A stretch of DNA of 64,000 bases from Alcanivorax limicola (GTDB lineage: Bacteria > Pseudomonadota > Gammaproteobacteria > Pseudomonadales > Alcanivoracaceae). Numbering within the stretch: position 1 is the stretch's first letter; each line of letters starts with the position of its first letter. This document shows positions 62,331 through 64,000 of this stretch, in pieces. Under the pieces are notes generated by a model. That model ran no database searches. It saw only the letters and a program-made list of their open reading frames with translations, and was not told the origin of the DNA. The stretch is from positions 248,001-312,000 of the forward strand of contig NZ_JAIOUB010000003.1 in assembly GCF_019931215.1 (NCBI RefSeq), given 5' to 3'. Both the position numbers and the translations under genes were made by a program.

Positions 62331-64000
62331 ATGACGCGCATGGGGAAGTGGAAGAGCCGATGGCTGGTGCTGATGGCGTGCCTGTCGGTCGGTGTTGGCA
62401 CCGCCGATGAGGCGCTGGTGCTGCAATCAGCCGTGCCGGTGGACGTCTGGGGCAGTGGCGAAACAGCGGTGGATGTGGCCCGTGACGGCGTCACCGCAGC
62501 AGTGGGCTATGCCGATGGTCGCGTGGTGTTGTGGAACCTGTCCATGCGCTACCGGATTGCCTCGCTACAGGCCGGTGCCCATGTGATGGACGGCGTGCGC
62601 CAGTTGCAGTGGCTGGACAACGGCACTCGCTTGCTGGTCACCACCGCACAGCAGTTTTCGCTGTTCGACACGACCACGCGCACGATGCTGCTCCAGCATC
62701 CGGTCAGCCTGATGTGGGGCGAGGCGGTGGAGGGCGACAGCGCGCCACTGGTGGATCTGGCGGTCAGCCGTGATGGTGGCCATGTGGCCTTCAATGATTT
62801 CAGTGAGGCGGGGTTGTCTCGCCCGGATGGTCAGGGTGATAAAGAAGTGGTGCCCCTGCCGGGCGCGGCCGGGGCGCGGCTGGCCCTGAGCCCGGACGGC
62901 GCCTGGCTGGCCGTGATGGGGTACGACGACGTGCGCATTCTGGCCACCGATACGTTGGCCGAGCGAGCGGCCTGGCCGATCACGTCCGGTGAGCGTCCTT
63001 TCTATCCTGGTGGTTTACGCTTCTCCCCCGATGGATCGCAATTGCTGGTGTCTACCGGCATGGCAGGGCGCCCGGGCGGCTGGCTGCTGGAGATCGACAG
63101 CGGCCAGCGCCAGCCGCTGCCGAACGCCCGCGAGCCGCGCTTCATGGCCGACGGATCGCTGATCTATTTCGACGAAGACACCTGCCTGCAACGCCAGCGA
63201 CCGGGGGGCACTCCGGAGGCGTTGCCGGTGACCTGCCGGCGGGACAGCCGCGCCGCCTTTGCGATCACGGATGAGGATGTGGTGTTCAGTGCCGGGCGTC
63301 TGGTGCATGCGCCCAGTGGCGCGGTGCTCGGCGAACTGGATGCCGTGCCGACCCAGACGCGCCTGGTGGGCGTGGATGAAACGCGCGGCCTGTTACAGGT
63401 GTCGCTGGAGCAGGCGCTGTCGCATCCGTTGTTCTTCGCCTGGCCCGATCGCGCCATGGGGCCGGTGCCGCAGACGGGTATGCAGGAATGGGACCTGGGG
63501 ACCGGGGAGCGACGTCCGGCCAGCGCGCCGGCGGATCATCCCGACCCGTGGGCCTGCTTTGATGCGGACACCCATCCTGACCGGCTGGATGCGAGTGCGC
63601 GGCACAGCGATGGCAGCCTGCTGCTGGCGGTGGGCAACATGGTGTACCAATGCCAGGATGGCGTCATCACGACCCGGATGCAGCGCGATGGCCCGCCGGT
63701 GACCTGGCTGCGCTTGCGCGAGCTGCCCGATGAAGACCCGCTCCTGTTCCTGAATGACAGCCAGGGCGATCTGGAAATGCTGGCGTGGGCAGCGGGCACC
63801 TCGCTGGGGCGCACCCGCATCGACCCGTTCGCTGACGGCAGCGGCATGCCCTCCGTCAATACCTTGCTGGAGCTGGACTTCAGCGACGCGGGGGAGCTCT
63901 GGATGCTGACCCGCTATGGTCTGTTCATCGGTGACGACCGGCAGCCCTACAACGGTAACGTGACGGCGTCGGCCTACGCGCCGGACCAGGACCGGCTGGC
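62331..64000 (+). CDS. secreted beta-propeller (WD40/YVTN-like) protein, 3' end outside window
   Basis: The open frame starts at ATG 62331, four bases after the M48 stop, with AGG upstream, and continues without a stop to the window end (556 codons visible). The first residues form a signal peptide (RWLVLMACLSVGVGTADE, 10-27). The mature part has WD40/YVTN-like blades: AAVGYADGRVVLWNLSMRY, LSPDGAWLAVMGYDDVRI, LRFSPDGSQLLVSTG and similar. This suggests a periplasmic protein-interaction platform. No enzymatic motif is seen. Being in an operon with an M48 peptidase and YbjQ proteins, it may present substrates or act as a partner. Length and C-terminus are unknown. Confidence 0.82.
   Translation, partial: MTRMGKWKSRWLVLMACLSVGVGTADEALVLQSAVPVDVWGSGETAVDVARDGVTAAVGYADGRVVLWNLSMRYRIASLQAGAHVMDGVRQLQWLDNGTRLLVTTAQQFSLFDTTTRTMLLQHPVSLMWGEAVEGDSAPLVDLAVSRDGGHVAFNDFSEAGLSRPDGQGDKEVVPLPGAAGARLALSPDGAWLAVMGYDDVRILATDTLAERAAWPITSGERPFYPGGLRFSPDGSQLLVSTGMAGRPGGWLLEIDSGQRQPLPNAREPRFMADGSLIYFDEDTCLQRQRPGGTPEALPVTCRRDSRAAFAITDEDVVFSAGRLVHAPSGAVLGELDAVPTQTRLVGVDETRGLLQVSLEQALSHPLFFAWPDRAMGPVPQTGMQEWDLGTGERRPASAPADHPDPWACFDADTHPDRLDASARHSDGSLLLAVGNMVYQCQDGVITTRMQRDGPPVTWLRLRELPDEDPLLFLNDSQGDLEMLAWAAGTSLGRTRIDPFADGSGMPSVNTLLELDFSDAGELWMLTRYGLFIGDDRQPYNGNVTASAYAPDQDRL

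Overview
The window is a dense, high-GC (about 62% by eye) gammaproteobacterial chromosome segment with about 57 protein genes, one tRNA and no sign of phage, insertion sequence, integron or CRISPR. Gene content fits a hydrocarbon-associated marine or environmental gammaproteobacterium near Pseudomonas/Oceanospirillales; an Alcanivorax-like genome is my best guess. Supporting features are the nadC-DUF1631-ampD-ampE order, panE next to a receiver/degenerate-GGDEF gene and ampG, a FabY-like ketosynthase, a pseudomonad-type cryptic psi subunit before rimI, and an AraC/Baeyer-Villiger monooxygenase pair. The genus is inference.

Layout. 1-8 kb: partial rsuA, an OmpW/OprG porin behind an FNR/ANR-like box, nadC, an alanine/glycine symporter with a TTG start, a DUF1631 protein, and ampD-ampE. 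8-12.6 kb: pyruvate dehydrogenase aceE-aceF behind a hairpin leader. 12.6-15.4 kb: a 111-bp palindromic repeat, then a spy-like chaperone with a BaeSR-like two-component system. 15.4-23 kb (minus strand): DUF1232, PduO-type cobalamin adenosyltransferase, TonB receptor, panE, a receiver/degenerate-GGDEF regulator, ampG, an alkyltransferase-like protein and a FabG-type reductase. 23-25.4 kb: CIRCE-controlled groESL. 25.4-31 kb: rhombosortase, leuA, holD-like, rimI, prfC and a small monooxygenase. 31-36.9 kb (minus): a GlyGly-CTERM metallophosphoesterase (the likely rhombosortase substrate), a DUF1566 lipoprotein, a cytochrome b561/ethylbenzene-dehydrogenase-heme-domain fusion, and tpm. 36.9-40.4 kb: a Zur-box-like promoter, a ZnuD-like receptor and a histidine-rich beta-propeller lipoprotein. 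40.4-51 kb: SDRs, a DinF-type MATE pump, AraC, a Baeyer-Villiger monooxygenase, a patatin, a solitary Hen1-type RNA methyltransferase domain, gloA, an SRPBCC-SDR fusion, hydrolases, DUF3592 and GNAT. 51-58 kb: a large lipoprotein hydrolase, two palindromic elements, a FabY-like synthase, thiolase and sodB. 58-64 kb: two uncharacterised envelope proteins, tRNA-Leu(TAG), rnk, and a tightly coupled operon of two YbjQ proteins, an M48 peptidase and a beta-propeller protein that runs off the end.

Connected themes: peptidoglycan recycling (AmpD, AmpE, AmpG), envelope stress (BaeSR-Spy), cobalamin and zinc uptake, surface-protein sorting (rhombosortase plus GlyGly-CTERM target), and lipid/ketone metabolism. 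The least understood parts are the YbjQ-YbjQ-M48-propeller operon, the stand-alone Hen1 domain, the SRPBCC-SDR fusion, the cytochrome b561 fusion with its DUF1566 partner, and the intergenic palindromic elements.
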